A DNA stretch of 64,000 bases from Vibrio sp. HI00D65 (GCF_001635455.1 NZ_LWEH01000159.1:62001-126000); one strand, 5' to 3'. Shown: positions 18,059 to 28,457, numbered from the stretch's first letter. Notes: a model not told the origin generated them from the sequence alone. Numbers and translations are program-made.

Positions 18059-18619
18059 ATGTCTAATTACTTATCTAAAATACGCTTAATTGCCTTTTCT
18101 CTTGGTATCTTGGTGCTAGCAGGGTGTTCATCACTACCTAGCGAACTCGAGGCAAAATCAGAGCCTGTCATTAGCGACTACCAACAATGGGTTGACCAAT
18201 TACCAGACGCTAAAAGTGTTCGGTTAGGTGGCGTGATTTCTAAAGTGACCAACCTAAAAGACAGAACTCGAATTGAAGTTGCAAACATGCCAATTTCAAG
18301 CAATGGTAAGCCAGATCTTGATGCAGAGCCGAGTGGGCGCTTTGTTGGTTATATTGAAGGATACGTTGAGCCGTTAAGCTTTGCTGAAGGTCGTTTGATT
18401 ACGCTAGTTGGTCAATCAGACGATAGTGAAGATGGCAAAATCGGCGAGTACCCTTACACCTTCCCAGTGATGAAGGTAGATAATCAACGACTATGGAATA
18501 TTACGGAGCGTGTCGTTGTTAACGACTTCGCACCAACCTACTATTCTTGCAGAAGCTTACATTGCCGCAGTTTTCAAACGATGCCAAGACAAGGCAGAGT
18601 TATACAGGATGTCGAGTAA
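18059..18619 (+). CDS. yeaY: Slp/YeaY-family outer-membrane lipoprotein
   Basis: A 186-aa lipoprotein precursor with signal sequence and lipobox LVLAGCSS; the lipidated cysteine is at about residue 22. The body (VRLGGVISKV, RFVGYIEGYVEP, GRLITLVGQ) follows the Slp family pattern, starvation-induced lipoproteins of uncertain role. E. coli yeaY lies at the same place between tsaB and fadD. Confidence 0.88.
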   Translation: MSNYLSKIRLIAFSLGILVLAGCSSLPSELEAKSEPVISDYQQWVDQLPDAKSVRLGGVISKVTNLKDRTRIEVANMPISSNGKPDLDAEPSGRFVGYIEGYVEPLSFAEGRLITLVGQSDDSEDGKIGEYPYTFPVMKVDNQRLWNITERVVVNDFAPTYYSCRSLHCRSFQTMPRQGRVIQDVE

Positions 18620-18679
18620 TTAACGCTAGTTATTAGATGTTGATTGCTACACCAAGCAAGGATTAGAGGTGACTAAAGC

Positions 18680-19534
18680 TTGATGATTGATAAATCATAT
18701 TCCCTTGCGAGCGGGACGCTTGCCACACAACAGATAGGCAACCCAGAAACGACCGTCACGACGGTCGTTTTTATTCATGGGTGGTTAGATAACTCTGCGA
18801 GTTTTTCTTCTGTGATTGCCAACCTACAAACCAGTCTCCCCGATTGTCATCTGATTGCGATTGATCTCTTTGGTCACGGCTTTTCTTCACATAAGTCGGG
18901 AAGTTACTACCCATTTCATGACTATATCGATGATTTACATCAGCTTGTGACTAAATTATCGTCAAACAGACTGGTACTAGTAGGACATTCACTTGGTGCA
19001 TTGATAGCAAGTTGCTATAGTGCCGCCTTTCCTGAAAAAGTATCAGGATTAATTCAAATTGAAGGTCACGGACCTCTTTCTGAAGCTCCCCAAGAAACGG
19101 TCTCTCGTCTAAGAGATGGGGTACTCAGTCGCCTTCGACAGCGGAGAAAACCTTCACGTCCTTTAGCAAGCCTAGAGGGTGCTATTAAGCTGAGAGCACA
19201 CGCCAATCAAATCAATGCCGAACTCATTGCTCCTATTGTAGAGCGAGGGATTGCCGAGTTAGACGACTCCTGGCAATGGCGATGCGACCCTAATCTAAAA
19301 TGTGACTCGTTATACCGAATGTCACAGGCGCACGCTGAAGCGATTATGGCGGCTATTGAATGCCCTCAACTCATAATATTGGGCAATGATGGATTTAGAC
19401 ATTTGCAGCATAATCGCTACAAATCAGCCCATAGTCCTCTAAAAATCGAGACTGTTCCCGGCGGACATCATTGTCATTTAGAGAGCCCAGAGCTAGTTTC
19501 AGAGCTAATTCTTGGTTTAGTTAACAAAATTTAA
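18680..19534 (+). CDS. Alpha/beta hydrolase
   Basis: A 284-aa alpha/beta-hydrolase-fold protein. It shows the oxyanion strand FIHGWLDNSASF (about 31-42), the nucleophile elbow VGHSLGAL (about 94-101, Ser at the centre) and the late histidine in PGGHHCHLE (about 258-266). An acid residue in LGNDGF is a candidate for the triad. The substrate is unknown; family members include esterases and lipid hydrolases. Its position directly before fadD is consistent with, but does not prove, release of fatty acids for activation. The first ATG is used; a second follows immediately. Confidence 0.85.
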   Translation: MMIDKSYSLASGTLATQQIGNPETTVTTVVFIHGWLDNSASFSSVIANLQTSLPDCHLIAIDLFGHGFSSHKSGSYYPFHDYIDDLHQLVTKLSSNRLVLVGHSLGALIASCYSAAFPEKVSGLIQIEGHGPLSEAPQETVSRLRDGVLSRLRQRRKPSRPLASLEGAIKLRAHANQINAELIAPIVERGIAELDDSWQWRCDPNLKCDSLYRMSQAHAEAIMAAIECPQLIILGNDGFRHLQHNRYKSAHSPLKIETVPGGHHCHLESPELVSELILGLVNKI

Positions 19535-19550
19535 ACAAGTGTTTGAGCCT

Positions 19551-19570
19551 TTTAGTGCTCATGCACTAAA
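19551..19570. other. Hairpin upstream of fadD
   Basis: A perfect 8-bp dyad, TTTAGTGC-TCAT-GCACTAAA, lies 16 bp after the hydrolase stop and 70 bp before fadD. There is no T run, so it is not a typical terminator. It may be a protein-binding site or a processing hairpin. Confidence 0.5.
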
Positions 19571-19639
19571 GCTGTGCTGTAATACCGTAATGATAAAAGT
19601 GGCGAAGCAGTCGTCAGCTGATAAACGAGGAGTAACATA

Positions 19640-21334
19640 GTGGATAAACCTTGGCTTTCACGTTATCCAAGTGACGTACCAGAAACGATCAACCCGGATC
19701 AATACCCATCTCTTATCGAAATGTTCGAGCAGTCTGTACATAAATACGCAGACCAACCTGCTTTTGAGAACATGGGCTCAGTAATGACATTCCGTAAGCT
19801 TGAAGAGCGCAGCCGTGCTTTTGCTGCTTACCTGCAGAATGATTTGAAGCTCAAGAAGGGCGATCGTGTTGCACTGATGATGCCAAACTTGTTGCAATAC
19901 CCAATTGCACTCTTTGGTGTATTGCGCGCTGGTATGATTGCGGTGAACGTCAACCCATTGTACACACCTCGTGAGCTAGAGCATCAACTGAACGATTCTG
20001 GTGCAAAGGCGATCGTTATTGTTTCAAACTTTGCTAGCACGTTAGAGAAAGTCGTTGATAACACGCCAGTTAAACACGTTGTACTCACCAGCCTAGGGCA
20101 AATGCTGCCACGCGCAAAAGGTACCATTGTCGATTTCGTCGTGAAATACGTGAAAGGTATGGTTCCTAAGTATGATCTACCGGGTGCTATCTCGTTCAGA
20201 AAAGCGCTGCATAAAGGTCGTCGCCTTCAGTACGTAAAGCCATTTATGACAGGGGATGATATTGCATTCCTTCAGTACACTGGTGGTACTACGGGTGTTG
20301 CGAAGGGTGCAATCCTAACGCATCGCAATATGATCGCGAACGTACTTCAAGCGAAAGGGGCGTATGGTCCGGTTCTGCATGAAGGTCGAGAGTTAGTGGT
20401 AACAGCATTGCCGCTGTATCACGTATTTGCACTGGCAGTAAACTGCTTGCTGTTCGTAGAAATGGGTGGTCGTAACCTTCTTATCACTAACCCTCGTGAT
20501 ATTCCTGGTTTCATCAAAGAGCTACAAAAGGTTCCGTTTACCGCAATTACCGGTGTAAATACACTGTTTAATGCGCTAGTAAACAACGAAGATTTCCATG
20601 AATTAGACTTCAGTAACCTACGCCTATCTGTTGGTGGCGGTATGGCGGTTCAACGCGCTGTTGCTGAACAATGGAAGAAAGTAACGGGTATCCATCTGTT
20701 AGAAGGTTACGGTTTAACCGAGTGTTCACCGCTGGTAACGGGGAACCCATATGACCTAAAAGATTACACTGGTGCTATTGGTTTACCCGTACCGTCAACC
20801 GATGTTCGCATCATTGATGATGAAGGTAACGTGGTTGCTAATGACCAAGTGGGTGAGCTGCAAGTTCGTGGTCCTCAAGTGATGCAAGGTTACTGGCAAC
20901 GTCCAGAAGCGACCAAAGAAGTGATTGACCAAGACGGTTGGTTGTCGACGGGTGACATCGTTAAGTTTGATGACGAAGGCTTGCTGCACATTGTTGACCG
21001 TAAGAAAGATATGATTCTTGTGTCTGGCTTTAACGTTTACCCGAATGAGATTGAAGACGTAGTGGCACTACACGGCCAAGTGCTTGAAGTAGCGGCTATC
21101 GGTCAACCTCATGAAGTATCTGGTGAATTGGTTAAGATCTACGTTGTGAAGCGCGATCCTAGCCTGACTAAAGAAGACATTATTGCGCACTGTCGTGAAC
21201 ACCTAACGGGTTACAAAGTGCCTAAGCTGGTTGAGTTTAGAGAAGACCTTCCAAAGACCAACGTAGGCAAGATCTTACGTCGCGTACTACGTGAAGAGAA
21301 CGATGCTGAGCTTGCTAAACGCGCGAGTGAGTAA
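19640..21334 (+). CDS. fadD: Long-chain fatty acid-CoA ligase
   Basis: Activates imported long-chain fatty acids to acyl-CoA at the inner membrane, the entry step of beta-oxidation. The 564-aa protein carries the adenylate-forming signature [12 protein letters not shown] (about 212-223), GYGLTECSP (about 356-364), STGD (about 439-442) and the fatty-acyl-CoA motif with [16 protein letters not shown] (about 453-468). It starts with GTG after GAGGAG, and GTG is consistent with a protein beginning MDKPWL. I could not find a convincing FadR box in the gap upstream. A clear terminator follows. Confidence 0.96.
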   Translation: MDKPWLSRYPSDVPETINPDQYPSLIEMFEQSVHKYADQPAFENMGSVMTFRKLEERSRAFAAYLQNDLKLKKGDRVALMMPNLLQYPIALFGVLRAGMIAVNVNPLYTPRELEHQLNDSGAKAIVIVSNFASTLEKVVDNTPVKHVVLTSLGQMLPRAKGTIVDFVVKYVKGMVPKYDLPGAISFRKALHKGRRLQYVKPFMTGDDIAFLQYTGGTTGVAKGAILTHRNMIANVLQAKGAYGPVLHEGRELVVTALPLYHVFALAVNCLLFVEMGGRNLLITNPRDIPGFIKELQKVPFTAITGVNTLFNALVNNEDFHELDFSNLRLSVGGGMAVQRAVAEQWKKVTGIHLLEGYGLTECSPLVTGNPYDLKDYTGAIGLPVPSTDVRIIDDEGNVVANDQVGELQVRGPQVMQGYWQRPEATKEVIDQDGWLSTGDIVKFDDEGLLHIVDRKKDMILVSGFNVYPNEIEDVVALHGQVLEVAAIGQPHEVSGELVKIYVVKRDPSLTKEDIIAHCREHLTGYKVPKLVEFREDLPKTNVGKILRRVLREENDAELAKRASE

Positions 21335-21400
21335 CGAACACAGGTTCTCCTGAAACCATTGAAACGCTTAATCTAAGCGAGCGTGATAAAATGGTGTTAG

Positions 21401-21430
21401 AATGCCGACAGTTAATGTCGGCATTTTTGT
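21401..21430 (+). terminator. Terminator after fadD
   Basis: A 9-bp perfect stem AATGCCGAC/GTCGGCATT with loop AGTTAAT, followed by TTTTGT. It lies 67 bp after the fadD stop. Confidence 0.88.
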
Positions 21431-21465
21431 ATCCGGCGATCAAATAGAAACCAGTGAGAGTTTTT

Positions 21466-22584
21466 GTGGATTATCAAATCATTACCCAATTGAAAGACCT
21501 TGAGCGAGTTTGCCAACAAGCACGTGAAGCCGATGTCGTTATGCTTGATACGGAGTTTGTTCGTACAAGAACCTATTACCCTCAATTAGGCTTGATTCAG
21601 TTATTTGACGGTGAAACGCTGTCTCTGATTGACCCTATTGCTCTTGATGAAATGACACCGTTCGTTGGGTTATTGAAAGACGCTTCAGTACTGAAAGTGC
21701 TACATGCATGCGGTGAAGATTTAGAAGTATTCCAGAATGCGTTTGATTGTACACCTACCCCAATGGTCGATACTCAAATCATGGCGGCGTTCTTAGGGCA
21801 TGGCTTATCAACGGGCTTTGCTGCTTTGGTTTCAGAGTTTGTTGGTGTGGATCTAGATAAGAGTGAATCTCGCACTGATTGGCTGGCGCGTCCGCTTTCT
21901 CGAAAGCAACTCGACTACGCGGCAGCAGACGTTCATTACTTAATGCCTATGTACAACAAGCTTCTTGAGAAAGTGATGGAAGCAGGCTGGTGGGAAGCAG
22001 CGCAACAAGAGTCTGACCTGCAGGTGGCGAAGCGTATCCGTAAAGTTAACCCAGATACGGCTTACCTTGATATCAAAGGCGCATGGCAACTTAAGCCACA
22101 GCAACTTGCTATCTTGAGACCGCTTGCTACATGGCGTTTGAAAGAAGCGATTAAGCGCGATCTCGCATTGAACTTTATTTTTAAAGAACAAGACCTTTGG
22201 GCTGTCGCGCGTTTTGCGATAAAGAATCCAAAACGTATGGAAGAGGAAGGTTTTGATTTTCGCTCTGTACGTCGTCATGGCGCGAAGATCAGCTCAATCG
22301 TTAAGTTAGCGGAACACACGCCAGAAGAAGAGTACCCAGCACCAGTTGAACGCCTAATGGACTACCCGGGCTATAAACAAGTATTTAAAGTGTTAAAAGA
22401 TGAAGTGAAAACCGCTTCGCAACACAGTGGCCTAGCGACTGAGTTTTTGGCATCGAAGAAACAGCTAAACCAAATGTTGAGCTGGGTTTGGAAGCACGAT
22501 CGTAATCCCGAAAAACTGCCGGATGTGATGCAAGGCTGGCGTTTAGATCTGGTTGGCGAGAAGCTGAATAAAGCAATCAAATAG
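21466..22584 (+). CDS. rnd: Ribonuclease D
   Basis: 3'-5' exoribonuclease for tRNA and small RNA 3'-end trimming. DEDDy exonuclease motifs are visible: MLDTEFVRTR (Exo I), HACGEDLEVF (Exo II) and the YAAADVHYLMPMY segment (Exo III); an HRDC domain follows with QLAILRPLATWRLKEA. The GTG at 21466 gives 372 aa and a start (M)DYQIITQLKDL matching E. coli Rnd; GTGAGAG lies just upstream. An in-frame GTG at 21454 would add four residues. Confidence 0.93.
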   Translation: MDYQIITQLKDLERVCQQAREADVVMLDTEFVRTRTYYPQLGLIQLFDGETLSLIDPIALDEMTPFVGLLKDASVLKVLHACGEDLEVFQNAFDCTPTPMVDTQIMAAFLGHGLSTGFAALVSEFVGVDLDKSESRTDWLARPLSRKQLDYAAADVHYLMPMYNKLLEKVMEAGWWEAAQQESDLQVAKRIRKVNPDTAYLDIKGAWQLKPQQLAILRPLATWRLKEAIKRDLALNFIFKEQDLWAVARFAIKNPKRMEEEGFDFRSVRRHGAKISSIVKLAEHTPEEEYPAPVERLMDYPGYKQVFKVLKDEVKTASQHSGLATEFLASKKQLNQMLSWVWKHDRNPEKLPDVMQGWRLDLVGEKLNKAIK

Positions 22585-22614
22585 CCAGATTGTTTAAGAA
22601 CAAAACGCAGGCAC

Positions 22615-22642
22615 AAAAAAGAGAGCCTTAGCTCTCTTTTTT
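22615..22642. terminator. Bidirectional terminator rnd/minE
   Basis: A perfect 12-bp stem AAAAAAGAGAGC/GCTCTCTTTTTT with loop CTTA. It serves both converging units. Confidence 0.92.
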
Positions 22643-22670
22643 ATTCAATCTGCTGACGAGATAGTAATGA

Positions 22671-22934
22671 TTACTTATCGTCTTCAGGCAGCTTAACGTT
22701 CAGCTCTAGTACCGAGATATCGTCATCTTTGTGTTCGAACGTAAGGTCAACCATTGATGGGTCTACTTCTACGTACTTAGCAATACACTTCAAGATGTCT
22801 TCTTTTAGTTGCGGCAGGTAAGACGGCGCTGGATCGTCATGGCTACGACGTTCAGCAACGATGATTTGCAAACGCTCTTTGGCTAGGTTTGCAGTGGTCT
22901 TCTTCTGTGGTCTGAAAAACTCTAGTAATGACAT
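22671..22934 (-). CDS. minE: MinE, topological factor of division-site selection
   Basis: An 87-aa protein that stimulates MinD ATPase and drives pole-to-pole oscillation, keeping MinCD off midcell. The N-terminal anti-MinCD segment (MSLLEFF then [13 protein letters not shown], about 19-31) and the C-terminal topological domain ([14 protein letters not shown]) are intact. Last gene of minCDE, 6 bp after minD. Confidence 0.96.
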   Translation of the reverse strand: MSLLEFFRPQKKTTANLAKERLQIIVAERRSHDDPAPSYLPQLKEDILKCIAKYVEVDPSMVDLTFEHKDDDISVLELNVKLPEDDK

Positions 22935-22940
22935 TGTGTA

Positions 22941-23753
22941 TTAGCCCCCGAACAGTCGTTTGAAGATGCCTTTCTTCTGTTCCGTTAAGAAGCGGAAGTC
23001 AACTTGGCTACCTAGTAGTCGCTCTACAGTATCATTGTAAGCCATACCCGCATCGGTTGCTTCGTCAAAGATCACTGGAACACCCTTGTTCGACGCATTC
23101 AGTACTGCTTGGCTCTCAGGAATGACACCCAGCAGTGAAATGTGCAGAATCTCTTCTACATCTTGTACGCTTAGCATCTCGCCTTGATTTACGCGAGCAG
23201 GGTTGTAGCGAGTCAGTAGAAGGTGAGTCTTCACTGGCTCTAAGCCCTCTTCTGAACGACGAGATTTAGAGTCAAGAATACCTAGAATACGGTCTGAGTC
23301 GCGTACAGAAGAGACTTCTGGGTTAGTTGTTACAATCGCTTCATCAGCAAAGTACAACGCCATTAGCGCGCCTTGCTCGATACCTGCAGGTGAATCACAG
23401 ATGATGAAGTCAAAGCCCATCTCATCCAGTTCATCAAATACGCGACGAACACCATCTTTAGTTAGTGCATCTTTATCACGTGTTTGAGAAGCAGGAAGAA
23501 TAAATAGGTTGTCTGTGCGCTTGTCTTTGATCATCGCTTGGTTAAGCGTTGCTTCACCATTGATAACGTTAACGAAATCGTAAACAACACGACGCTCACA
23601 ACCCATGATTAAATCAAGGTTACGCAGACCGATATCAAAGTCGATAACTGCGGTTTTCTTTCCTTTCAGAGCCAGACCTGAGGCAATAGCTGCACTAGAG
23701 GTCGTTTTGCCTACCCCGCCTTTACCTGACGTTACAACGATAATGCGTGCCAT
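22941..23753 (-). CDS. minD: MinD, membrane-associated ATPase
   Basis: A 270-aa deviant-Walker ATPase that recruits MinC to the membrane. It has the deviant Walker A GKGGVGKTT (about 10-18), DFDIGLRNLD (about 38-47), DSPAGIEQGAL (about 120-130) and a C-terminal amphipathic membrane-targeting helix (KKGIFKRLFGG). Middle gene of the min operon. Confidence 0.97.
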   Translation of the reverse strand: MARIIVVTSGKGGVGKTTSSAAIASGLALKGKKTAVIDFDIGLRNLDLIMGCERRVVYDFVNVINGEATLNQAMIKDKRTDNLFILPASQTRDKDALTKDGVRRVFDELDEMGFDFIICDSPAGIEQGALMALYFADEAIVTTNPEVSSVRDSDRILGILDSKSRRSEEGLEPVKTHLLLTRYNPARVNQGEMLSVQDVEEILHISLLGVIPESQAVLNASNKGVPVIFDEATDAGMAYNDTVERLLGSQVDFRFLTEQKKGIFKRLFGG

Positions 23754-23774
23754 TATTTTTTCCTTTTATTTCTC

Positions 23775-24437
23775 TTATATTGCGAGGACGTCAACGTGTA
23801 ATACATCGTTTGCCATACTGAACATGGTTTTCTTCTGCCAGTACTCGCTTTCAATTTGATCGCTGAGCCAGTAATTTCCTGCAATAGAAACCAGCTCAGC
23901 TTGTAAATCATTACAAATTATTTTTGCTTCAGTTTGACCACTTGCACCGGCAATCGCACGGCCGCGTAATGTGCCATGAATATGGATGCTGCCATCGGCA
24001 ATTACTTCTGCACCTGCACTTACGTGGCTTAGGATTAATAGGTCGCCATCTTTTGCGTATACCTGCTGTCCAGAACGAATCGGGGTTCTAATCACTTTAA
24101 TCGGTGCCATTTTTGCAGGTGCTTGAGATGGGGATTTACTTGCCGTCATGACCGCGAAGCCAGCTTCTCTAGCAAGGTTTTGCATGCGCTTGTCAGAACA
24201 ACCAGCGACGCCAACCGGAATCATACCCGCTTGAGAGATGCCATCTTTTAGCTTTACGAAGTCGATATCGCCAGCCACTTTACTGATGTTGATAACCACA
24301 GGCGCAGCAGCAAAAAAAGTGGGTGCTTGGTCTACCTTCTCTTGAAGAAAAGAGACTGCATTTTCGACTTGATCATCGGATAAGTGCAAAACAGATAGCG
24401 TAAAGCTGCTACCTTTTAGATCTGGGTTACTAGACAT
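23775..24437 (-). CDS. minC: MinC, FtsZ assembly inhibitor
   Basis: A 220-aa division inhibitor. The N-terminal domain ([14 protein letters not shown]...) acts on FtsZ. A short linker rich in Pro/Ala follows, and the beta-helical C-terminal domain ([27 protein letters not shown] type, about 150-190) binds MinD. The ATG at 24437 is chosen because [12 protein letters not shown] fits vibrio MinC proteins (220 aa); an in-frame TTG at 24458 has no better ribosome site. Confidence 0.94.
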   Translation of the reverse strand: MSSNPDLKGSSFTLSVLHLSDDQVENAVSFLQEKVDQAPTFFAAAPVVINISKVAGDIDFVKLKDGISQAGMIPVGVAGCSDKRMQNLAREAGFAVMTASKSPSQAPAKMAPIKVIRTPIRSGQQVYAKDGDLLILSHVSAGAEVIADGSIHIHGTLRGRAIAGASGQTEAKIICNDLQAELVSIAGNYWLSDQIESEYWQKKTMFSMANDVLHVDVLAI

Positions 24438-24657
24438 CGAAAAACTACAGGACCTCAATAGCGAATTGGTACAATTTCTTTATTAATAAAATAAAGGGCA
24501 TTGCCTGAAACTAGGTTTATCATGTTATATTCCCAGACCAAGCACAGCAAGTAATCTTGTTGTCAAATGAACGTTTTGTTCCCAATATTTCCCTAACATA
24601 AACTCTTGATCTCGCAAGTGAGAGTTTTGTAGTCATAATCAATTAAAAAGGTTTGTC

Positions 24658-24948
24658 ATGCTGTGTTCTATATATAAAAGCTTAAAGAAAGAAGGAACAT
24701 ACCTTTATATCCCTAAGAAGGATGATTTCTCACAAGTTCCTGACGCACTGATGCAAATGTTTGGTAAACCTAGTTTTGTAATGGTAATTAAAATGGACGG
24801 TCGCAAACTGGCTCAAGTGAACATCGATAAAGTGAGAGAATCACTGAACACCGATGGTTTCTTTTTGCAGGTTCCGCCTCCACCAGTAAACGAACTTGAG
24901 CTGTATAAAGAGCGCAAAGCTCAGCAAAACAATCAAGACGAAGAGTGA
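24658..24948 (+). CDS. ycgL: YcgL-domain protein
   Basis: A 96-aa protein of the YcgL family, small alpha/beta proteins of unknown function. The family start MLCSIYKS, the [20 protein letters not shown] segment and [10 protein letters not shown] near the end are all present. Divergent from minC, as in E. coli, and 30 bp before the transglycosylase gene. Confidence 0.92.
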   Translation: MLCSIYKSLKKEGTYLYIPKKDDFSQVPDALMQMFGKPSFVMVIKMDGRKLAQVNIDKVRESLNTDGFFLQVPPPPVNELELYKERKAQQNNQDEE

Positions 24949-24978
24949 TAACTATCTCAATTCAGGGAGGAGTGATCG

Positions 24979-25977
24979 TTGAGTAAATTTTCGAAAAGCA
25001 TATTGGCGGTGTCGGCATTACTTTTAGGTAATAGCCTGACCATTGGCTCAGTACAGGCTCAAGAACTGAGTTTCGAGCAATATGTAGAAAAACTAAAGCA
25101 ACAAGGCCGTGAAGAAGGCATTTCAGAAGCGATCATTGATGAAGCCTTTGATGGTGTAACGTTTAAGCCAAGAGCGGTCAAAGCGGATAAAAACCAACCT
25201 GAAAAGAAACTGACTCTGGATGAGTACATTCCACGAGCAGTGCCAGATTGGAAAGTGAAACAAGCAAGATCATTGTATAAGAAGCATTACAAAGCCTTAA
25301 AGCGCATTGGTGATGAATATGGCGTTCAGCCGCGATTCATTGTCGCTTTATGGGGCGTTGAGAGTAACTTCGGTAAATTCACCGGTAATTACAGCGTTAT
25401 CGATGCTTTAACGACGATGGCTTACGAAGGGCGCAGAGAAGCGTTTTTCCGCAGTGAAGCGATGGCGGCGTTGACTATTCTTGACCAAGGACATATCACC
25501 CCGAAAGAGATGAAAGGCTCTTGGGCTGGTGCTATGGGTCAACCTCAGTTTATGCCTAGCTCATTCTTAGCGTATGCCGCTGATGGCAATGGCGATGGTA
25601 AGAAAGATATCTGGGGTACGGAAGAAGATGTATTTGCCTCTGCGGCGAATTATCTGAGCCAATCCGGTTGGGATGACAAGTACACTTGGGGTCGTCAGGT
25701 TCACGTACCATCAACGGTGTCTATTGATTTGCAAGGTCGTTCTGAAGACAAAGCGAAATACCTAAAAGAGTGGTCTGAACTGGGTATTAAGCGTTATGAC
25801 GATCGCCCATTACCTAATCTTGATGAAGACATTAAAGCTTGGTTAATCATGCCAGATGACGAAGCGGGCCGTTCTTACCTCGTTTACAACAACTACAATG
25901 TGTTAATGAAGTGGAATCGTTCTTACTACTTTGCTTTGGCAGTTAGTCATCTAGCAGACAGAATCAAGTTTGATTAG
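24979..25977 (+). CDS. Lytic murein transglycosylase, MltB-like
   Basis: A 332-aa periplasmic enzyme of family SLT_2 (MltB) that cleaves peptidoglycan between MurNAc and GlcNAc. The TTG start follows GGGAGGAG. A signal peptide ends near residue 27 (SVQAQ). The catalytic glutamate is in WGVESNFGKFTGNY (about 124-137). The family's substrate groove motifs SWAGAMGQPQFMPSSF (about 181-196) and an EF-hand-like DGNGDGKKDIW loop (about 201-211) follow. There is no lipobox, so it is the soluble type rather than an MltB lipoprotein. Confidence 0.9.
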   Translation: MSKFSKSILAVSALLLGNSLTIGSVQAQELSFEQYVEKLKQQGREEGISEAIIDEAFDGVTFKPRAVKADKNQPEKKLTLDEYIPRAVPDWKVKQARSLYKKHYKALKRIGDEYGVQPRFIVALWGVESNFGKFTGNYSVIDALTTMAYEGRREAFFRSEAMAALTILDQGHITPKEMKGSWAGAMGQPQFMPSSFLAYAADGNGDGKKDIWGTEEDVFASAANYLSQSGWDDKYTWGRQVHVPSTVSIDLQGRSEDKAKYLKEWSELGIKRYDDRPLPNLDEDIKAWLIMPDDEAGRSYLVYNNYNVLMKWNRSYYFALAVSHLADRIKFD

Positions 25978-26046
25978 TAGACCTAATTATATTCATTCGT
26001 AGAGCTTGCTTTGATGGCATTTGGTCTACCATAGGCAGAACGAACT

Positions 26047-26071
26047 AAAGGACTCTTCGGAGTCCTTTTTG
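26047..26071 (+). terminator. Terminator after the transglycosylase gene
   Basis: A 9-bp stem AAAGGACTC/GAGTCCTTT closed by a TTCG tetraloop and followed by Ts. Confidence 0.88.
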
Positions 26072-26105
26072 ATTTTATATTTTAGAGTTTTAAGAAGGTG
26101 GTCTT

Positions 26106-27050
26106 GTGCTAACAGATAGAGCTGCACAGATGGTGATATTCCATGCACTAATTAAGCATGATGGCTTTACCAGTGCTGCGAAAAGCTTGAACGTTTCGGT
26201 GTCTCATATCAGTAAACAAGTTGCTTTGCTTGAAGACTCTATTGGTATCAAGTTGGTACAACGAACTACACGTAGCCTCACGCTAACGGAAGCGGGGGAA
26301 GTCTTCTATCAGCACTGTGAGCAACTGTTTAACACGGTAAAAGCAGCTCAAATGGATATGGACAGCCAGCGTGACGATATCTCTGGAATACTGCGTGTCG
26401 GGCTGTCGCAGTCATTTGGCACTTTACATATCATTCCTGCGATTGATGAGCTCAGACAGTTGTATCCTCAATTGAGAATCGAAGTCCACCTGTTCGATTA
26501 TAAAGTGGATATGATTGAAGAGCGATTGGATCTTTGGATCACCAATAACGAAGACCTGCCTGAAGGGTATATTGCGCAGCGATTAGCTGACAGCCAGTTT
26601 GTGGTAGCCGCATCGCCTGATTACCTGATTAAAGCCGGGACGCCACACGTACCGTCGGATCTGATTGACCACAACTGCCTTATCTATCGTAGCCGAGAGC
26701 GAGACTACACGTCGTGGGCGTTTGATAATGGGCAAGAGAACCTCAGTGTAAAAGTAGCTGGTGATTATTCGGTGGATTTAGCTGAGGCAGTTCGAGACGC
26801 AGCGGTATCAGGGTGGGGCGTGGCTTACTTAGCCACTTACTTAGTGAAGGAAGAGTTCAGAACGGGCAAATTAATCCAAGTTTTGCCGGAGTGGAGAGCG
26901 AGTCAGCTGATGCCGTTCTATGCTGTATATCCGAGTCGAAAGAACATGCCGAAGAAGCTTTCTGCGGTGATTGAGTTCATCAAAGATCATATTGGATCGC
27001 CGACGTACTGGGATGAAAACCTAAAAACGTGCGTTGAACTGCATCGTTAA
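26106..27050 (+). CDS. LysR-family transcriptional regulator
   Basis: A 314-aa LTTR with an N-terminal winged helix-turn-helix (GFTSAAKSLNVSVSHISKQVALLEDSIGIKLVQRTTR, seen at about 17-53) and a periplasmic-binding-like effector domain. GTG start after AAGAAGGTGG. Its targets and ligand cannot be read from the sequence. It points toward the nucleoside transporter gene 208 bp downstream, which is the most obvious candidate but is not evidence of control. Confidence 0.9.
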   Translation: MLTDRAAQMVIFHALIKHDGFTSAAKSLNVSVSHISKQVALLEDSIGIKLVQRTTRSLTLTEAGEVFYQHCEQLFNTVKAAQMDMDSQRDDISGILRVGLSQSFGTLHIIPAIDELRQLYPQLRIEVHLFDYKVDMIEERLDLWITNNEDLPEGYIAQRLADSQFVVAASPDYLIKAGTPHVPSDLIDHNCLIYRSRERDYTSWAFDNGQENLSVKVAGDYSVDLAEAVRDAAVSGWGVAYLATYLVKEEFRTGKLIQVLPEWRASQLMPFYAVYPSRKNMPKKLSAVIEFIKDHIGSPTYWDENLKTCVELHR

Positions 27051-27257
27051 CTGTTTCCAAATCTATAAATATAATTTCCATATGGAAATAGTATGCTTTT
27101 TAATCAAAGTTAATTATTAAAATTCAATGACTTAATTAAAACTATTACTCAAAGGTGATTACCCCAACATCACATTAACAACCGCTGCTTGCCGCAAACG
27201 ATTTCCTCTATAGAATGCGTCGCCTTTCCCCTAACTACAACTTTTAGGTTGACGCAC

Positions 27258-28457
27258 ATGGCTTCGCTACTTGGAATTATTACTATTTTAGTTGCCGCTT
27301 GGTTACTATCTACGGACAGAAAAAATATTCCACTAAGAACAGTCTCTTTGGCTTTCTTACTACAAATCTCATTCGCGCTATTGGTTCTGTATGTACCAAT
27401 GGGTAAAGAAGCGTTGAGTGCAGCCACAGGTGCGGTATCTAGCTTGATCAACTACGGTCAAGAAGGGATTAATTTCCTATTTGGTGGCCTTACGAACAAC
27501 GGTTTCGTTTTCGCGATTAATGTTCTGGGCATCATTATCTTTTTCTCTGCGCTTATCTCTGGTTTGTACCACATTGGCTTTATGCCAAAAGTTATCAACC
27601 TTATAGGTGGTGCGCTGCAGAAGTTCTTGGGTACAGGCCGCGCTGAATCACTGTCTGCAACTGCAAATATCTTCGTTGGCATGATTGAAGCACCATTGGT
27701 GGTTAAGCCTTACCTGAAACACATGACGGACTCGCAACTGTTCGCAGTGATGGTGTGTGGTTTGGCGTCTGTAGCGGGTGGCACGCTTGTTGGTTATGCA
27801 TCGCTTGGTGTTGACCTAAACTACCTGATTGCAGCGGCATTTATGTCTGCACCTGCAGGTTTGTTAATGGCCAAAATCCTAGTGCCTGGCAGAGCTGACG
27901 ATGTTCAAGAAAACATTGAGTCTGATGTTGAAATTCCACGAGCAACAAACGTAGTTGAGGCAATGGCAGATGGGGCTATGTCTGGACTTCGTATTGCCGT
28001 TGCGGTGGGTGCGACACTCCTTGCCTTTATCAGTGTGATTGCAATGCTGAATGGCTTGCTAGGTATTGTTGGTGGTTGGTTTGGCGTAAACCTAAGCTTC
28101 GAACTTCTCCTAGGTTATGTGTTCGCACCCGTTGCATGGCTGATCGGTGTGCCGTGGTCTGAAGCTGTTGTGGCAGGTTCACTGATCGGTAACAAGATTG
28201 TTGTGAACGAATTTGTCGCTTTCATTCAGTTAATGGATGCGAAAGAGGTTCTTAGCGAGCATTCACAAGCGATTGTAACCTTTGCACTGTGTGGCTTTGC
28301 TAACATTTCAACAATGGCGATTTTGATTGGTGGCCTAGGTAGCTTGGTGCCTGAGCGTCGCTCTTTCATCTCACAATACGGCTTTAAAGCAATTTGTGCA
28401 GGTGTGTTTGCTAACCTAATGAGTGCAGCGATTGCTGGCGTGGTACTTTCACTCTAG
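27258..28457 (+). CDS. nupC: NupC-type concentrative nucleoside transporter
   Basis: A 399-aa H+- or Na+-coupled nucleoside importer (CNT family) of the inner membrane, near the 400 aa of E. coli NupC. About ten membrane segments. Family motifs include GKxE-like LGTGRAESLSATANIFVGMIEAPLVV and the late GFANISTMAILIGGL. The ATG at 27258 (MASLLGIITIL) fits the family start, and an AGGTTGAC ribosome site precedes it; the frame is open upstream to 27189 but the added residues are not family-like. Which CNT subtype it is remains uncertain. Confidence 0.85.
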   Translation: MASLLGIITILVAAWLLSTDRKNIPLRTVSLAFLLQISFALLVLYVPMGKEALSAATGAVSSLINYGQEGINFLFGGLTNNGFVFAINVLGIIIFFSALISGLYHIGFMPKVINLIGGALQKFLGTGRAESLSATANIFVGMIEAPLVVKPYLKHMTDSQLFAVMVCGLASVAGGTLVGYASLGVDLNYLIAAAFMSAPAGLLMAKILVPGRADDVQENIESDVEIPRATNVVEAMADGAMSGLRIAVAVGATLLAFISVIAMLNGLLGIVGGWFGVNLSFELLLGYVFAPVAWLIGVPWSEAVVAGSLIGNKIVVNEFVAFIQLMDAKEVLSEHSQAIVTFALCGFANISTMAILIGGLGSLVPERRSFISQYGFKAICAGVFANLMSAAIAGVVLSL

